Source: Epiperipatus broadwayi
Lineage: Eukaryota > Onychophora > Udeonychophora > Euonychophora > Peripatidae
Length of the DNA stretch: 64,000 nucleotides
Direction: 5' to 3'
NCBI GenBank assembly: GCA_028023455.1
Contig: JAQFVV010000030.1
Coordinates: forward strand, 8,954,876-9,018,875
How positions within the stretch are numbered: the stretch's first letter is position 1; each line of letters begins with the position of its first letter. The notes beneath the pieces were generated by a model that saw nothing but the letters and a program-made list of their open reading frames with translations, searched no databases and was not told the origin of the DNA. A program made the translations under genes and the position numbers. Positions 13,140-25,500 of this stretch are shown in pieces.

Positions 13140-14180
13140 TGTTACAATATACATATGAAAGAAACAGGACACAAATTCACACAAAGTTCAATAAAAATGA
13201 GGTTGCGTACAGAAAATATTAAAGAAAGGAAAATAAGAGAAACAATACTAATAAGAAAAATAAAACCAAAATTTAATACGGTATCTGGGATTAGGATGAG
13301 ATTGGTATAGATATAGTTATTAAGGTATATAAAGGTAAATATATAAAGAGAAAATTGTTTATAAATGAATTAGGGGTTGTAAAAAATGGTTAAGTTTAAT
13401 AGGAGTATATACATGAGTATAATTATAGATATTATATATTAGAAAAAACTTAGCATAATATTTACATATAAAGCAGTATAATATAAATTTATAAGAGAAT
13501 TATATACTAATAATAAAAGTTAAAGTATATAATAAATATATATATATAAAGAATTGTGGGAAGCTTAGCCTTTAAAAGTGTTAGTTGACAAAGACTACAA
13601 GGATAGTCGAAAGCACTACTAAGCGGATAAAATTTTTAAAATATATCTGATTACTGTATTTATAAATAATATGCAATTGAGAGATTTAGGGTATAAAAGA
13701 ATAATAATAAATGAATTACTGTTGAACTGACAATTATATGAATAAAAAATAAGTATTTTATTGAGGTGGAGTTAATAATCATAAATTTTAAGTTTATAAG
13801 GAATAGAAGTAATTAGGAGATTATTAAAAATAATAAAAATGAATAATATATTTGGATTCATAGTTTTTCTTGAATAAGTATGTATACAGTTAGGAATATA
13901 CATGTATAATTTATATTAACTGGATTATTTTATTTGGGTTTGATTATTTATTTCAGTTTTATTAGGTTATTTATATATTTTATGTTTTTATTTTTTTACT
14001 GTTTACATTTTTATGGTATTATTTATATAGTTATGTGTTTTGTTTTATTTTATTTTGTTCTTTATATCATAGCTCTGAAGAAGATTGCAGGACAGTCGAA
14101 ATGTAGGTGTATGTGTATATGTACAAATAAAGACTTTTGCTAAAAGGTATTCAAAATGGTTTGGATACATTGTATTTACA
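13140..14180 (+). mobile_element. 5'-truncated Penelope-like element, GIY-YIG tail and 3' end
   Basis: Begins abruptly inside the C-terminal half of a GIY-YIG endonuclease: from about 13161 one frame reads ETGHKF, then a basic stretch with an E-T-I-L-I-x-K-I-K-P-K-F-N segment, the usual end of the domain in Penelope-like elements (E-x3-I-x4-P-x-L/F-N). The rest (13300-14060) is AT-rich 3' sequence, then CTGAAGA, hairpin, GAAA, and AATAAAG at about 14127. It is a near copy of 8979-10010 in opposite orientation. The G-V-Y half found in that copy is missing here. Confidence 0.75.
14075..14101 (+). ncRNA. Hammerhead-like core in PLE 3' end
   Basis: CTGAAGA, then a 5-bp hairpin (GATTG, loop CAGGA, CAGTC), then GAAA. 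Matches CUGANGA - stem II - GAAA. The inverted copy at 9053-9079 keeps the hairpin with different bases, consistent with selection on pairing. Stems I and III are not evident. Confidence 0.4.
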
Positions 14181-14613
14181 TAAGATATTACAGCAAAATA
14201 AAGAAAAGGATGATTTTGGTAATATTTTTGAAACTATTATCTTATTTTCATTGATTACTCATGCTTATATCAATGGATACAACTGAATAAAACTAAAAAA
14301 AACTATATCAGGATTGTTTTGGTATATAAACATCATTGTCCTAGAATTATCTTTTTATTGTAAAGTATTTAGAGATCTATGATATTTTGTTTATCAATTA
14401 CATATTTTGAAAATTGATATAACATTAAATTGTGTTAAATTATAGTTTTTGTATACAGATGATAGACTTTTTTTTTTTTTAGTAAAGGTAACTTTTCAGT
14501 ATATACTATATATTTTTGCCTTGCTATTTTTATTATTATTTTTTGAGGAACATTTATAAATACATGCTGAATATTTATAAACAATTGCATTGATAACTAA
14601 CTTTATTTTTTAG
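14181..14613 (+). other. Upstream intron of KLHDC4 (3' end)
   Basis: Non-coding AT-rich sequence ending in a pyrimidine tract and TAG acceptor at 14611-14613. The intron start and the preceding exon were not found in the window. Confidence 0.6.
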
Positions 14614-15345
14614 ATAAAAAGGAAAGTAAGTGGAAATGGTCTCAAGTAAAGCAGGCTGGTAATAAGCCTTTTCCTAGATGTAGTTCATCCATGATTAATA
14701 TATCTCCAACTCATGCCATGATGTTTGGAGGTGTCTATGATGAATTGGAAAATGAAGAAAATATTGAGAGTGTATTTTATAATGATTTGTATCGATTGGA
14801 TCTAAATCGTAGATATTGGTATCAAGTTGAACTTCATGGCAAAAAGAGAGAAAAGGCACAGAGCAGACGAAAAAAGAAGATGAAAGTTGGAAATAGTGAT
14901 CAGAGAATTGAACCAGAATCAGAATCTTCTGAAGAAGAAACAGAAATTACCAATCAGCTTGATAAGAAATTACAAATTGAAGAAAACAAATTATCTCAGA
15001 ATATTGTTGTTAATGATGGAATTTTCACAGTTAGTATTGCTTCTCAATCACGAGAGAAAAAATCCGCAACTAATGTAATCACTGATGTAAATGTTTTTAA
15101 TCCTTCCAAACGTATGAACTGTAATTTAGCATTTAAAAATGGTGTTTTATATTTGTATGGCGGATTGTATGAAGAAGGCAATCGTGTATTTACTTTGACA
15201 GATTTATATTCTTTAGACACGCATAAAATGGATGAATGGAAAGTAGTTATTGAAATGACTTCAAATAGTCAAGAATGGATTGATTCTAGTGAATCATCAT
15301 CTGACGATGATGATAGTGAAGAAGGTGCCTGTGGTGGATGCGATG
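14614..15345 (+). CDS. KLHDC4: KLHDC4, penultimate coding exon (partial gene)
   Basis: Kelch domain-containing protein 4, whose biochemical role is poorly defined. The exon starts after TAG at 14611-14613 with two bases of a split codon and ends before GTAAGT at 15346, leaving one base, so it encodes about 243 residues. In order: a kelch strand WKWSQVK with PFPRCSSSM; MFGGVYDE; NDLYRLDL..YW; a basic, nuclear-signal-like cluster near 14840-14885 (KKREKAQSRRKKK); an acidic, variable linker (SESSEEE); PSKRMNCNLAFKNGVLYLYGG with the kelch glycine doublet; LTDLYSLDTHKMDEWK; then SSESSSDDDDSEEG. This matches the C-terminal third of animal KLHDC4, including its acidic end. The in-frame ATG at 14691 is internal, not a start. 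N-terminal kelch repeats lie outside the window or in unseen exons. Confidence 0.92.
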
Positions 15346-16207
15346 GTAAGTTTAAAATTGGGCTTTTAAATTATGAAACATTATTTTAAAGAAAACATAT
15401 ATCCAAATTTTGCTATTTTTTTTTTTATATTCGGTTAAATGTTCGTTTAAAGAATTAAAATAAAATAAAAAACATGCATTTTAATTTATATCAAAGAATA
15501 GATTATTCAGCTACATATTTTTAAATTTTTTTTGCTAGTATGTACCTTTTTTTTATTATATATAAGACAATGATTCAAATAATATCTACATTAAAAGTCA
15601 TTATCAGGGATACCTGTTTCTATCACAATGTGTAGAAGAAATTTTCAAAGTAAAAATATTAATTTTAATAATCACTACTATATTTTGTCCTGGAAATGAC
15701 AACTGTGATTTTTAGGTATAAATTAATATAAATTGATTATTAGTAAACTTACTGTTCAATTAATAATAGAGTAGATTTCTGGTAAGTAAAAGTTATTGGT
15801 TCAATTATTGCCAGAGTTTGCTTCATGACAAAGTTATCAAATCTTTAGTTAGCTATAAAAATATTGATGTGTACTTTCTGGTTTTACTTCATTGAATTAT
15901 TAGTTTTTTCAAAGGCTCTTGGTAATAGATTTCTTCACAATTGCTTCAATCATTGTTTTGATAATATAGTTCACAGACTAAACACAATCAGACAGAGTGA
16001 TATCTGGATTTATTTTTTTGCTATCTTTCAGAAAATCTCAAATGCTATGGTTTTTTATATCCATTTTTTTGTTTTGTATTTTTTTTTTTAATTATGCCTC
16101 CCTCCTTTCTCCAATTTATTATCAACTTAGGTTGAATTTGTTTCTTAGATATATTTGTAACAACTTTTTATAAGCTTACTTTAAATATAATCTTTATATT
16201 TAAAACA

Positions 16208-17040
16208 GAAATCCATATAACACTACAGTACTAGCCAAAACAACAAAATTATATAAAAATTCTTCCACAACCTTGGTTTTATCTATTAACAAATAAATCT
16301 TCTCAAATGAAGTTCAACTAAACATACAATATATATATATATACACAAAACAAAATAGTCTTTCCATCATTCATTTCAAAAATCAAATTTTCTTTTACTT
16401 TTCTTTTTAATTCACTTATTTCATAAAAGATAACATCTGCATTGTCAAATAATATTTTATGAACTGTATTCAGTTCATGATTTTACAAAGCTGAGTTTTG
16501 ATATCTATTTTTAATTCTATTCGTAATTTACTCTGACCTATATAAGTTTTATTACAACTATATCTTTACTCCAGGAATAGATTTGCAATCAGTAGAATGT
16601 TTTGAACTAATTTCTTCCAGACCACTTGCTTGAAAGTCTTAATGAAAGAGTTAAAGTTTGTAAGAGTAGAGTTAAAAATAGATATCAAAACTCAGCTTTG
16701 TATATTAATGAATACAAATCATAAAATATTATTTGACAATGCAGAGGTTATCTTTTATGAAATAAGTAAATTGAAAAGAAGAGTAAAAGAAACTTTGATG
16801 ATAAAATTTTTTAAATCTGAGGCCATCAATCTAATGAAGACATCATTTGATGCTAAAGGAAGTTGGTTTTTGAAGTGAATGATGAGAAGACTATTTTGTT
16901 TTGTATATATATATGTTGTGTGTTTAGTTGAATTTCACTTGAGATGGTCTATTTGTTAATAAATGAAACCATGATTGTGGAAAAATATTAATAAAATTTT
17001 GTTGTTTTGGCTGGTATTGTAGTGTTAGTATGAATTTTTA
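16208..17040. mobile_element. Fold-back of two Penelope-like 3' ends
   Basis: A long inverted repeat. Outer arms read ACACTACAGTACTAGCC on the left and its near complement at 17008-17025. The arms are about 300-400 bases, centred near 16590. The right arm (16660-16878) encodes, on +, a GIY-YIG endonuclease C-terminus: NTNHKILFDNAEVI, then KRRVKETLMIK, then an asparagine-containing end, as in PLE proteins (N/H-x-I-x-F..KR-x-KE-x-L-x-I). The left arm is the same sequence inverted, with an internal deletion. TA dinucleotides flank the best inverted-repeat ends (16218 and 17026), so a Tc1/mariner-like MITE that captured this sequence cannot be excluded. Confidence 0.65.
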
Positions 17041-17745
17041 TTTTATTTGTAATTGCTAGTATAGTATTAGGCAGTATTTAATCTTTATATTTATATATTT
17101 AGTTACCTATGTAACTTATTTAAGGATTGGATGTGTGTGTGTATATATATACATAGATACGTGCTAACTGAGAATCTACCTTATGATTGCAATAGGAAAA
17201 ATGAATGATTACTGATCCATTATATGGATAATATTAATCTTATTGATCTATAATGTTCTATAATATTTTCTATATTCCCAATCACCATTTCTCTTTTAAT
17301 TATCTTCTTTTTATCTTTTCTGGTGTTGTAGAGTCTAATAATTATTTTATGAATCTTTCCTGGGGCATTCTCTACATATCTATACTATTCCAATTGTCGT
17401 ATTCTGATTTCATTTACTATAGTGTTCAATATTTATGATTTTATGAATACTTCTATTTTTTTATTTTTTTTTCAGATTTTCACCAGTAATTAATATAGTA
17501 TCAATTCTTTTTCCATCCTACCTTTCAACTGCAAAACCTCATTATCATATATAATGATATTTTCATTTTTATGCCATACATTCATTGCTTATTAACTTTT
17601 GATGAATTCCCATTTTATAATATTCTATTTATTCTTGTTATAACTTTTCTACCTAGTAGTTTTTTTCTTGCTTTTTTTTTTAATAACTTTATTTGTTGGT
17701 TTGTGTGTGTGTGCTCTTTATGTTTAAATACTTATATTCTTCATA

Positions 17746-18018
17746 TTTTCCATTCCATTATTCATCTTCTAATAGTATATCTTGTTGTGTTTCTACTATT
17801 CCTATATTTTTTGTTTTTGTTATATTTATTCATTTAGATACTTGTATTTCCCATATTTTCCATTTCATTATTCATCTAATATTATTTCCTGATGTGTTTC
17901 CACTATATACATATTTTTTGTTTTTGTTATATTCTGTTTTCCATTCCATTATTCATCTCCTAATATTATATTCTGTTGTTTCCACAATATACATATTTTT
18001 TGTTTTTGTTATATTTAG
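17746..18018. repeat. Three-unit tandem repeat
   Basis: Three units start with TTTTCCATT(C/T)CATTATTCATC at 17746, 17856 and 17937 and end in TATTTTTTGTTTTTGTTATATT. The first is about 110 bases, the next two about 81 and 82. Pyrimidine-rich on +. Open frames across it are artefacts of this composition. Confidence 0.75.
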
Positions 18019-18966
18019 ACTAAAATCTATTTTTTACATTCATCCATTAATTTTGAGCTGCATAATTCAAATTATTGATAATCCCGAGCCAAAACATTTG
18101 ATTAACATCATAATATAATAAGAGAAAATTCTCATTTTTTCACTTTTTCTTTTTCATATTTTAAGGGCTTATGTAATATTCTTGCTTAACCTTTTCTTTT
18201 GGTAATTCTTATGTCATTAGAAATCATAGTTTCTATTTTTATATTTACATTATTATATAATGTTTTTACTGCTCTAATATGAATTGTGTTTATATGTTCG
18301 TTGAGTCATGGCCAGCCCTATCAACTTTGCTTTTGCACAAGTGGTTTGAAACCTAAATAATAAAAGTCATAATCATTTAAAATAATATAGGATTATGTTG
18401 CATGTATATGATGATGTGATGGAAGCAGAATACTTATTATCTTGCATGTATTTATAATTTCTTTCTTGGCTATTTATCAACCTTGTCCTGAATTTAGAAA
18501 ATGGTCTGAAGTAATATTCAATGATATTTTTAATGTTGATGTTGTCTTTTCCCAATGCCAGTTATGTAAATTTGTATAAAACATTTTTTTAAAAATTATT
18601 ATTGAAAAAGATTTCTTTTAGAATGTATTTATAAAAATTTAACCTTTTATTTTTGATTCAATGTGGTGATTAAGAGAAATCCATTTAATTAAAGAAATAG
18701 AATCAAAATATATAAATACAGTTAATTGCTTTGTGATTGTTAATAATAATACTTTTTTTGATGGAGTTATGAGGATTTAGTTTTTAAAATAGTTTGAACA
18801 TTATAATATCTGTGATTAAAAGTAAATGCAGAATATTGCAAATGCAAAGTGGAAAAAGAATATATTGACAAAGTAAGTGGAATTTTTATATAAATATGTA
18901 AAAATCTGAGTGCTTACATGTAACCTGCAGTGCAGTCTTAGTAATGTAAATGCTTAACACAGAGAC

Positions 18967-19275
18967 AACTCTCTCCATACAGTAGCGCCACTCAGTGCAA
19001 GCCAGAGTAATCAGTGGATGCAGTTAGGTTTGTGGATAAAATTCCTATCTAGTGCCTACTCATCCAATTTCCCCAATCTGCTTTCTAGCTTATGGCTTTC
19101 ATCAGTGATGAGTCTTGGATCTGAGAGTACTGCACCCAGATCTTAGGAACTAATGCAACCCTCCAGCAGCCACCTTTTACTTTATTAGCTAAGGATAAAC
19201 CTTTGAATCCAAATTAAAAACACAATAATGTTTTCAATTCAAGCTTATTAGCTTGTATAGTTGTATAGTCATGAT
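18967..19275 (-). repeat. Single-arm copy of the 31.3 kb fold-back family
   Basis: Homologous to the left arm of 31311-32010: both start at CTCTCC..ACAGTAG/ATAGTG-CCACTCAG and run through GTGCCTACTCATCC..CCCCAA, GGCTTTCATCAGTG and CTTGGATCTGAGAG. Homology continues past the arm to about 19275. It carries the best hammerhead-like fold in the window (19058-19113). Confidence 0.7.
19058..19113 (-). ncRNA. Candidate type I hammerhead ribozyme
   Basis: Minus strand, 5' to 3': ACTCATC (stem I), A, CTGATGA, a small hairpin (AGC, loop, GCT), GAAA, a 17-base segment, then GATGAGT, which pairs perfectly with the first 7 bases. This is the type I hammerhead order. The base before the 3' strand of stem I is G, where H (not G) is needed for cleavage; a related arm at 31856-32010 reads ATATTA before GATGAGT. 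Stem III is weak. The family probably encoded a hammerhead and this copy may be inactive. Confidence 0.45.
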
Positions 19276-19639
19276 GTTTAGTGGTTTAATGTAAATGCTA
19301 CAAGTGGTATCTCATACTGCTTCTAAGTCTCATACCCTTCTAGAAGAGTATTTGTCTTATATAAATATCGCTTCAAATTTGATTTTGATTTTATCATAAG
19401 CATTATTTACAATAAAAGTTAAAATATTTGTATAAATAGAAAATAGTCATAAAAATTGAGAAATAAAATTACTTTTAGTTAATTGGATTCATTTGATATC
19501 TTTCTTACAATCAGCTATTATAATGAAATAAATTTGCTTTTTATTATTGTAAGCATTTGTTACAATAGTTATGAATATTGAATGTCTTTAGAAAAATATA
19601 ACTTTATTTAAATATTCCCAATACATTCAGCTGTTAATT

Positions 19640-19790
19640 ATAGGACACAGGATAGAATGTGCACAACATTTTGAAAGATATTATTTTCCCCTCTTCTTCA
19701 GGTGTTGCTGGCCTGACTAGTGACAGTACTAGAATGGGAATCGAACCTGGACCCTTAGATTCTTTAGTATGAATTAAGTTAATATTAATA
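19640..19790 (-). repeat. Possible tRNA-related SINE fragment
   Basis: On the minus strand GGTTCGATTCC (19737-19747) is a perfect RNA polymerase III B box. About 35 bases downstream are CTGAAGA (19695-19701), an AAGA/TCTT hairpin and AAAATGTTGTG, a decayed version of the GAAACGTTG-type ending used by other elements here. CAACA upstream pairs with TGTTG downstream. No A box was identified. Confidence 0.35.
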
Positions 19791-19966
19791 CATTTTTTCT
19801 TTTGTCTGTGTAATAAATATAGTTTATGATAGTTTTTCACTAACTTATGAATTTTTATTTATTAATGCTAATATTTAACATTTATGATTAGATATATTGA
19901 AGTGCACATTACCATCATGATTTTTAAGATTTAAGGGGAAGAAGCAGCAAAATATGCTATTACATT

Positions 19967-19979
19967 GGGGGGGGGGGGG
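19967..19979 (+). repeat. G13 homopolymer
   Basis: Thirteen G in an AT-rich context. Similar runs occur at 44152-44162 (11 G) and 49352-49363 (12 G). Lengths may be affected by sequencing slippage. Confidence 0.8.
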
Positions 19980-22798
19980 ATAAAATTTCTAAGCCGGCCT
20001 GGTTCCAATGTTTCTCAGTTTTGTGAAAAGCATATTTTTGCAAGTCTTTTTAATGGTAACATACAGCAAGGGTCCTATTCAAAATAGAAAGGTGGAGTTT
20101 GCTGTTGAATAGGTTAAAAAGTAGCAAAATCAAAAGCGATCATTTAAAAATGATGAAAAAAATTTAGTTATTTAGACTACCAGCAATATGAAATACTACT
20201 TTTTCAGAAAAGGTAAACTTTAAACTACATGAGCTAAATTCAAAGTAAATTGATTTTTGCAAAATAGATATATATTTAGAAAGGTGCTGTGAAGGATACC
20301 TGTTCAATTTAAAAAATAAATTAAGGTTATTTGAAAGTTGATAATGGTATAAGAAACGCTTGTAACTGTTGAAGGTTAATTTAGAATTTTAATAATAGCC
20401 TAACATCATTTGAATGAACAATTCGAAATACTATGTACCTCGAAACACATCTTAATTAATTTTTTTAAATAAATCTATCATATTTGAACAAATTTATTTG
20501 TATGTAGTTAATTCACTAGACGTGAATCTTCTATAAAATATTACCTTGAGATACATTTAAAGGCACACTCAAATTTATTCCTTTGCCGTGGCTTTCTGTT
20601 TTTTTCATATATTATTTTGCCAGATATCAAAAAAGAAAGTGCTTCACATAAAATATGTATATATAAAAAGCAAATTGGATTTGCTAATACCTCAAGATAA
20701 ACTTTCACCCCTGAAACTTGTCTCAAATCAATTTCTCCTATTTAAATCTTCAATGATGAATCTACAATTAAAGAATTATAACATAAAAAATGAAATTGTT
20801 ATGAAGTTTCAAAAAAATTTTTTCCCCCAGATCCAAGAACAAAACCCGGCCACCAACAGATTCAGGTTAACTCATTGTCTTTGTATTTATCTATGACAGT
20901 AATGAAAAAAAATAAAGATTTGTCTCCTGATTGGATTTTTTTACGTTCTTTTATGATATTCTGTTAATAGTTTAGTTGTCTAAAAGTCCACATGCTAAAT
21001 AAATAAATTCATAAATGTTTATTTTTATTCAATATTTTGTTAAGAAAACCCAGTCGATTTTTTATTCTCAATTCAATATTTTTTGTTTGTTATTAGCTAT
21101 AGATTAATATCATAATCTTATGTTTTCATAAGATTAGGATCTTTATTTTCCATCTATGCAATGTAAGACTGAGTTGATTTAAGTACCTTTTTGAATCATA
21201 ATTTATCGTGCAATATAAATATTTTTTTTCTCTCCATATACATATGTAATATATAACTAGTAATAAATCATTGCTGTATTTATATATTTACATGTGTATA
21301 TACTTAATGCTATTTTAATTATTGTTATATATTTGACATATCATTGTGAGTTCCCTTATCATCGTTTCCTATCTATTTTTACTGTTACAATATATATGTA
21401 GTTTTTGTGTATACATATATGAAATATATTGAAATATTGCTTTTGGTTGGTAAATTATTTTTTTTTCATTTTACGAAAATCATCGATATTAGGATCATTT
21501 CTGATTGTATTGTAAACTGATCTTTTACTATTAGGATATTTAATAAGCTATTATTTTGTACTCTTTCTCAATTTAATACATTTTAAATAATAGAGGAAAA
21601 CATTGCCAAAGTCATGTTGAGATTGAATGTGTGCAAGCAGTCTTGGGATCAATAATAATACTGAGTTGATAAATTTCAACCATAGGGTGATATGATTCTT
21701 TATATCCCATATAGCGTATTGAAATATGAAAAACCTTAAAAATTGTGAACTGTTAATTAATGAGAATATAATTAATGTTTTAAAGCAGTTTTTATTGTTG
21801 TCAATCAAAATCAATAGTTTTGTTCTTATTGAATACTTTCACATAGGCATATGTAAGGTAAATATTAAATTTAAAACGATGTAAGTAGTAGATGTTGCCT
21901 TCTTTATATAAAAAAATTAATTATTCAAAACTTTTAATTAAAATTTTAACTTTATAAAAGAACATTTTTTGAAATTATTTTACAAGTAGAATTTTAGTTT
22001 CCAAGGTGTTATTTTCAATTGAGAAATGGAACCAATATTGGAAATTACATAGGTAATCTAATAATATCTGCTTAGTAAGACATTGATTGCATTTGTCATT
22101 ATGTATTAGAAAGTGACTTGAGAGTTCAAATTTTTTGTCACAAAAAAAGCAGATGCTTGACTTCCAGAAAATTCTAAACTTATAATTTTACGCATTACCT
22201 GGTAACTGGAGTTTCAAAAAATAAATAGATAATCAAATATAGACATAAATATTTGCTTCATATTTATACTAACATTGAAGATTTCTTACAGTCAGTCCGA
22301 GAAATTAATACAATTAAGAAATATATTTTACAGAAATTGTTCCCAATTTACATAAATCCATCTTTTCATAAACTTTTTGCTTAATTTGATTTTTGCATAA
22401 ATGAAAATGCTTTTATAAAACATATATTATTTGAAACATATTTTTAGTAGTATTTATAATATTAGATGTTTTGAAATTATTTTGTATTGCAGATGGTGTC
22501 AATTGAATTCACCAGAAAGACTTGGTCAGAATAAATGTTATCAACTTTAAAAATCAAAAATTCACATTAATGAAAATGAAGATTAGCTATATAATGGAGT
22601 AACTATATGCTGGTTCTAACGTAAATAATATTTATGACTTAAATAAGAATATATGAAGTAAGAGAGAAAGAGTAGGAATGTTATTTAATAAAATTAGTGA
22701 AGCATCTTGTTCATAAAGTAATATCTAAATATTATAAGGTTTGTTCAAATTTTATGCATTCTAATTCTGAAATTAATATTGATCTACTTATATATATA

Positions 22799-23338
22799 TG
22801 TACCTGCTGTGTACAGCCACCATGAATACTACAATCAGGGGCAAAGGTAGTCTGAGCAATAGAAATAAAAGCAATTGAGAAACAAGGTTTTATAGCTAAA
22901 TACTGACTTTATTTGCTGCACATTGCTAATAGTAAAGATTTACTAACAAGCTTAATATATTTACAATTTATACATATTACTTAAGAATGCCAACGAGACG
23001 TACATAAATTATAATAAGGCTGATGTGGCCTGTACAGTCCCTAGGTCCATTGTGGTATCTTCTGTGGTGAAGTTCACTGGGTTACTGTGTACTCACAATG
23101 CGAGTGTATATAAAAAGACCTGGATTTTCCTTATCTTCATGTTTTTATATATTTTTATGGAATGTGGAATGTTCTAGAATATAACTAATTATAATTGTTC
23201 TTTATCTTTTGATTAATCATTTTCCAATCTGGTAACGCTTATCATTTATTTTATCTCTAATTACGCTATTTCTTGAGCTCTAAATATGTACATATAAATC
23301 CAGTAATGCTCATCATTTATTGTATCTCTACAATTGCA
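22799..23338 (-). repeat. Probable 3' LTR of the gypsy fragment
   Basis: Bounded on one side by the polypurine tract and beginning TGCAATTG; the other end reads GGTACA on the minus strand. A minus-strand AATAAA lies at about 22910. The partner LTR is absent, so the ends are inferred. Confidence 0.4.
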
Positions 23339-24925
23339 CCTCCTCCCCTTTCGAAAATTACAATTTTTGAAGTCTCACATAGTCTTCCAGATAACTCGGT
23401 TCCCTCCTGATTTTTTGTAAATGTCATTGTCTGCTTTGTGCTCGTCATTTACTTCTGGAAAGTGTGCCTTCTTTGTGTAATTTGGAATGTCCCTGCACTA
23501 TATTACTTCCGGTTCACTCAATTTCTTCTTCTTGATGTCTGATATGATTTATATGTTTTTACTTCTCCCTGTTTCTGTCTCAACTACTACTATTTGTTTT
23601 GATAGATGTTCTTTAATTATGCCTTTCACCCAGTATTTTGCGAGCACATCTTTCACCCAGACTTTTGCCCCACTGTGTACTGCCATTCTATGCTGTTGTT
23701 TTCATTACTTGAAAAATTTTGATCTGGGAGAATCAATGATAACTTTGTGCAGATCTTTCGTACAAATATTATTTCAGCTGGAAATTTTTCCGTATTACTC
23801 ATCGGTGTACTGTGCTGGTACAATAAGGCAGAATATAAGATTTCTTGTATATTTGCAGTACCTTCCTTCCATAGCATTTGCTTTAGCATTTGTACTGCCT
23901 TTTCTGCAATCCATTGGACTCTGATATATGGGGGCATGGCTATATATCTAATTCCCCATTCCTTCAGAATATCTTCAAATTTAGTGGATGCGAAACGGGT
24001 TCCACTATCTGATACTATAGTTTTGATGAAACTATGGAAAGCAAAAATTTCCTTAAGTTTTCCGATTGTTTCTTCAGTACTCATATTTTTTACAATTGTA
24101 TATTCAATCCACTTTGAGTATGAGTCAATCACTACTAAAAAAATATAGCCATGGGACGGTCCGGCATTGTCAATGTGAATACGGCTCCAAGTTTTTTCGA
24201 CTACAAGCCAAGTCATATAACTTTTCTTTGGAATGTTTGTGTTTACTTGGCAATTCTTGCAGGTTTTCATGAATTGTTCTGTCTTAAAATTAATTCCAGG
24301 CCACCAAACATAGCTTTGCATAAGTGCTTTAGCCCTTACAATTCCAGGATGGCCTTGATGAATAAGCTGTAGAATTTGTCGATGACCACTACTAGGTATT
24401 AATACTCTATCGTCCATTAACACACATCCCTTATTTATAGAGTTTTTCTCTTTTATCCCATATAGCTTTATGCAGTATCTCAGGCTGACTTCTATGCCAG
24501 CCCTTGCTGATCCATTCTATTAATAAGTTGTACTCATGCTCAGCTTTTGTCCAACTTGCTGCCTTTTTGCTGTCTATTACTACTTTATTCCAGTTGTCTT
24601 ATGTAGTTAATTATTGAATCCATTTCTTGTGGAGCTGATTTAATTGGGACTCTCCACAGTGCATCTGCATGCTTTCCCTTTTTAAAATTTAGCTCAAAAT
24701 CATAACCTGCTAATAAATTTAAACAACATAACATTCTAGGACTCAAATAATCCAGTTCGGTTTTATTTTTAGCTAATATCCCCCTAGCGGCTTATGATCA
24801 GTTAAGGTTTTGAATGGCCACTCATATAAGTATTGGAGAAATTTTTTCACTGCAAAGATAATAACTAACATCTCTTTGTCCAACTGACTATAGTTTTGCT
24901 CTGCGTTGGTTAATATTCTCGAAGG
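22799..24925 (-). mobile_element. 5'-truncated Ty3/gypsy element: RNase H, integrase, LTR
   Basis: On the minus strand, from 24925: an RNase H segment (AEQNYSQLDKEMLVII then KKFLQYLY and TDHKPL), then integrase. The integrase frame (24423-23653, 256 codons) shows the HHCC zinc finger (H-Q-G-H-P-G, CKNCQ), the DDE core start IHIDNAGP, FLVVIDSYSKW, IVSDSGTRF with the second Asp, and the region of the catalytic Glu. A polypurine tract (about 23338-23352, minus) precedes a presumed 3' LTR. Everything upstream of RNase H is missing, and frameshifts lie between RNase H and integrase. Orientation is opposite to KLHDC4. Confidence 0.85.
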
Positions 24926-25500
24926 ATTAGGGTTAGTATTGAAAATGAATATATTAAATATTTTGAGCTATACTTAAGTGCCTTTGTCTTTAATTCAATT
25001 ACAACGTTAACAACTATTGTGTCCTCTGGTAAGAACATAAAGTATAATTAGTAGAGTCTGAGTAAGATTACACCTTAAAATTTAGTATGTGACCATAATA
25101 CGTAAATAAATTAACACTACAATCATTGAAGATTCTTTGTGATCTAGTGATAGGCTAAATGCCTAGTGGTGTCCTCATATTAGTCACCATAATTTGGGTA
25201 ATTTTCATAATTTTGCAGACATTTTTCACTATGAAAAATGAAAAAAATAAAGCAATAAACTTGATTTTTTTTTTAATGAAAATGCATTCATAATTAACAA
25301 TGGATTTGTAAAGAAAGAAAACAAAATTTATAAAATATCAAATAATGAAAGTTATTCATATTATTATTTGAATATTTATAAATTGACTTATTCATATAAC
25401 TAATTAACAATATAATACATTGCAATTGTTCAATGACATTTGCAATTTTCTAGAGTGATATTGACAAATTTAAGTAAGGTTTAATCTGTAAACATAATTC

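Noticed and set aside
17571-18118. + strand frames of 88 and 141 codons
   Set aside because: Products of a pyrimidine-rich tandem repeat; composition is almost only F, L, I, S and Y.
23487-24372. Several + strand open frames of 68-145 codons
   Set aside because: They overlap, in antisense, the well-supported integrase frame 23653-24423 (minus).
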